A stretch of DNA of 64,000 bases from Serinus canaria (lineage: Eukaryota > Chordata > Aves > Passeriformes > Fringillidae), in assembly GCF_022539315.1 (NCBI RefSeq), contig NC_066317.1, positions 51,626,435 to 51,690,434 on the forward strand. The letters run 5' to 3'. The notes beneath the pieces are model-generated. The model did not search any database, was not told the DNA's origin, and worked only from the letters and a program-made list of their open reading frames with translations. How positions within the stretch are numbered: position 1 is the first letter of the stretch; each line of letters starts with the position of its first letter. The translations under genes and the position numbers were made by a program. Of this stretch, positions 60,980-64,000 are shown piece by piece.

Positions 60980-62072
60980 ATTTTCTCTGAAACAAATTGG
61001 AATAAATATTGTAGAACCTAAGCAGAATTCAAATTATTTCACTCACCTGTTGGAAATTAAGAAAAAAGTAATGGAACAATTTAATTTTTTGTGTTTGTGG
61101 TTTAAATTTAATTTTGCATTAATGAGTAGGCACTCAGGTCATATAGTCTCGTATTTTCTATTCCACTTCTATGCATTCCAAGTGAGAATATTCACAATGA
61201 AAATTAATTTGTATTTCTAATTAATTGGCTAGTTAATGGCAGCCACTTAAAATACAATGTGGAGTTTTGCAGAAAAATGAAAGAAGCTGACATCTGAAAT
61301 AGCTGACATCTGAAATAGCTGATATTTCAGTGGGGATGATGGCCCACATGACCTCCCAAAATCACTTTGAGATGGCTGAAATAATGAATTATTAAAACCC
61401 CCTGGACTTTGGTCCTTCCTGAGTGAAATATGTGCCTTGTGTAATATGTAGAACAGGACTAAAAACTACCTTTTTGAAAACTTGAACTTTTTAATAGGAG
61501 ATGGCAGTTGCTCTGTGGTTTGGCCTTATCTTAGGAAATGTTTTGAAGTTTTGAATTCTAAAATTTAACAATACACCCATTATTAGAGCAAGCAAGTTTT
61601 AAAAGAAAGTCTTTTTTGCAAGAGGAAGCACACATTAAGGTATTGAGGAACACACTCAGTGCCAGTATCTCCATGTGAACTGCAGGGGCAGCATCACATG
61701 GAGCTCTGGGGGCTGCACAGAGAGGAAAGAGGCCCTGAGCTGCTGTGAGCAAAGGGCACAGGGACCTGTGGCTCTGCCAGGCACTCTGATGTTTTTGTGC
61801 ACTTGGACTATGAGGGTAGAAAAGCCCAGGGATTCCTTTGCTCAGGGTCCCTCCTCAGAGGCACACATCTTGAGCTGCTCTGTTGGTATTGAATTTTTGC
61901 ACCAAGATTAAATTATTTTTAGGATTGTGATGTCTGAGAGCCTGCTATGGGAAAACTTGGGTGGAGCCAGTAAGGAATCTTGGTGTGACTGGGTGAGTTA
62001 GATGTGTGCAGCTGCAAAGGGGCTTTGGCCCCAGCTCAGGTGGTGCAAATGTGACTCTTAGAGTGGTTCCTG
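60980..62072. other. Unique DNA with a GC-richer patch
   Basis: Mostly AT-rich, with a GC-richer patch at about 61670-61890 that I cannot assign. There is no supported gene. Confidence 0.45.
61285..61329. repeat. 16-bp tandem repeat, 2.8 copies
   Basis: The unit AGCTGACATCTGAAAT occurs at 61285-61300 and 61301-61316 exactly, then in degraded form to 61329. Confidence 0.9.
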
Positions 62073-62117
62073 GGTGGTCAGACCACCACTTAACTTTGTT
62101 AAGTTGCCTTAACAAAG
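62073..62117. repeat. Two adjacent perfect hairpin-forming inverted repeats
   Basis: GGTGGTC/GACCACC (62073-62079, 62081-62087) with a single-base centre is followed six bases later by CTTTGTTAAG/CTTAACAAAG (62094-62103, 62108-62117) with a TTGC loop. Confidence 0.85.
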
Positions 62118-62119
62118 AT

Positions 62120-64000
62120 AAATGCCACTACAGAAAATAGGATATATATTCTTTCAGCTCGTAGTCTGCCTTGTAGTTTTACTGAGGAAAGAGAGGGTTC
62201 ATCAGAAGCAAACAAAAAGAAATATAATTTTTCAGGGGGTTGGATGAGATCAAGGCATATCTCATTTCCATTCAGACTTTTTGTATAAATCTACAAGCTA
62301 CAGCCTTCAACACCAGAGCTTCATGCCCAGTATGGCAAACTTAAATCCTCATTACTTCAGTTTTAGAAAGCAACATTCATTGGGCTATTTAGGACATTAC
62401 ATTCTTAATACTAGGAAAAGAAAATGCTAAAATCTTAGGAAAATACCAAGTTTTACTTTAGAAATGTGGCATTATTTAATGCATTTACTAAATATGCTCA
62501 GAAGGAAATCTGAGTTATCTGTCAGGGTTATTTTTATTGAAAGTGAAGTATCAAGCTCATCTCTAACAGCTTTCCTTGCACATGAGTTATGGACTGTTCC
62601 CTTACACCTATCTCTGCTAGATCTAATAATTTTTAGCTGAAGAGAGGAAAGGGGATATAAGCACAATTACCAAACAGACAAGCAAGAAGACAATTTAAAA
62701 GTACGGAAAGCGAGACTCAAGGAAATAGAATTACATTATTTTTGTTGTATTTTTATACCACTGCTAAAACCAATATAATGACCTGACTTACACATAATTA
62801 AGATTTTCTTTCTTTTTCAAAATTCAAGCTACTAAACATGCACAAATGCTTTGCAATGATTCCATGTCTACCATTCACTTTGATTGTTTACACAGAAAGA
62901 AAGAGTTACGATTTAGGGATATTAGAGTGATGTATTTATTACCTTGGGATGTCAGCATCTTGGCTGCAGTGAACTTCTTGCTGAGACTAATCTAAGGAAA
63001 TGCAAATTTGTTTTCTGAGTTGAGATATGTTCACAGTCAGTGGAAAAAAAATAGACTTATGCAGGAAGACACCTTAACTAAGAGTTTCTTTCCCCCTCCA
63101 TTAGCTTCAAAAGAAATTCAGTTAGACCAGCTCTGAGTTAGGAGTCACTCACAGAGGTACATAATGCCATGTGAGATGAATTAAAATACAGAATTTTACC
63201 ATTAACCACAGTGTAATGAGATGTTTTGTATTTAAGGGGCTTTTTTTTTTCTCTCTCAGAAACTTTGTTTGTGATAATGTTGCACATATTCTCGTATTGA
63301 AAACTTGAGGAATAAATTTTACCCCAGTTACACATGTTGAATAAATACAAAAACTACTTGAAAAGGACAAGAGTCTTCTGGTTTGGCCTAGTGGGTTCGT
63401 TTGGTTGGGGTTTTTTTCCCTTGTTTTCTTCTGTTTAATAAGACAAAGAATATGGTAAAACCCCTCATTTTCTGTCAGTTATTGGTGTAAGGGTATGTAA
63501 TGTCACTAAATTCTGGTAAGCCATTCTTTCTCCATTGTAATACTGTGATAGCTACAATAAGAATAGAGTTCTTATGCCAGTGAAAAACAATAACTGCTTG
63601 ATGTAATAAGTACTATAGGTAAGTTTCTTTAAGCTTTTATCTCTACCTTAAAATCACAGACAGCCAAATCCCACAGTTTCAATGAAGGGAAAATCCTGAG
63701 AAATGGGGCTAAGTACAGAATCCTATTGAATTCCAATAACTTTTCCGTTCAAAGAGTCGCAATTAACTAATAAATTTAGGTAATACTTTTTTTCTTAAAG
63801 TATTTTTTTCAAATGATTCTATTCAGACTATATTAATAATGTATCTTCAGGCATTACAATTTTCCAAGTTAGAAGGTAGTAGACACAAAATACAATTCCA
63901 AAGGAATGCACTGGAAAATCTTTGTTATTTCTACTGTGGTCATGAAGGTAAATCTTCAAAGCATTCAGATGTATGCAGTTAAGGCATTCCATTGTCATAA
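62120..64000. other. Unique AT-rich DNA, no gene seen
   Basis: No recognised transposon, RNA gene or motif-bearing frame. Two overlapping minus-strand frames near 63138-63370 are short and featureless. Confidence 0.5.

Noticed and set aside
1..64000. CRISPR array, operon, phage or plasmid features
   Set aside because: The window has avian retrotransposons and no dense coding, Shine-Dalgarno-linked frames or spaced direct repeats.

Overview
The base composition and repeats point to a bird nuclear genome. The sequence is AT-rich (roughly 36-38% G+C by eye). It contains many CR1 LINE fragments, including ones that keep the bird-type 3' tail built from the octamer ATTCTATG/ATTCTGTG. It also contains solo or truncated long terminal repeats (LTRs) of avian endogenous retroviruses (ERVs). 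I recognise no complete protein-coding gene, rRNA, tRNA, CRISPR array or bacterial-type operon. The window reads as a gene desert or the inside of a very long intron, and I cannot tell which.

Layout. 0-2.5 kb: CR1 3' ends on both strands plus AT and ATGT microsatellites. 2.5-7.3 kb: mostly unique AT-rich DNA. 7.5-10.1 kb: an LTR fragment, a second LTR 3' half and a weak CR1 piece. 10-26.9 kb: mostly unique DNA with a C-run tract near 13.8 kb, a minus-strand CR1 at 17.4 kb and a long decayed plus-strand CR1 at 20.2-21.0 kb. 26.95-27.71 kb: a GC-rich LTR that stands out from everything around it. 28.3-32.9 kb: CR1 3' ends and a possible LTR remnant. 38.0-39.1 kb: a minus-strand LTR followed by an internal CR1 ORF2 fragment. 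41.4 and 49.0-49.5 kb: two copies of the LTR family also seen at 9.7 kb. The 49 kb copy is an intact-looking solo LTR with a perfect 5-bp target duplication. 52.9-54.95 kb: a nested pair in which a minus-strand CR1 has split an older plus-strand CR1. 57-61 kb: a transposon cluster with a broken ERV pol fragment, two LTR-derived pieces in opposite orientation, and two CR1 3' ends.

Between these elements I see only AT-rich unique sequence, homopolymer runs, short tandem repeats and a few inverted repeats. Three short stretches (12.34, 29.01 and 42.50 kb) have an open frame between an AG acceptor and a GT donor. They are the best non-repeat candidates for exons, but each could arise by chance. 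No new biological system is evident. The most informative results are the nested CR1, the dated-by-structure solo LTR, the ERV pol remnant and the exon-like segments.
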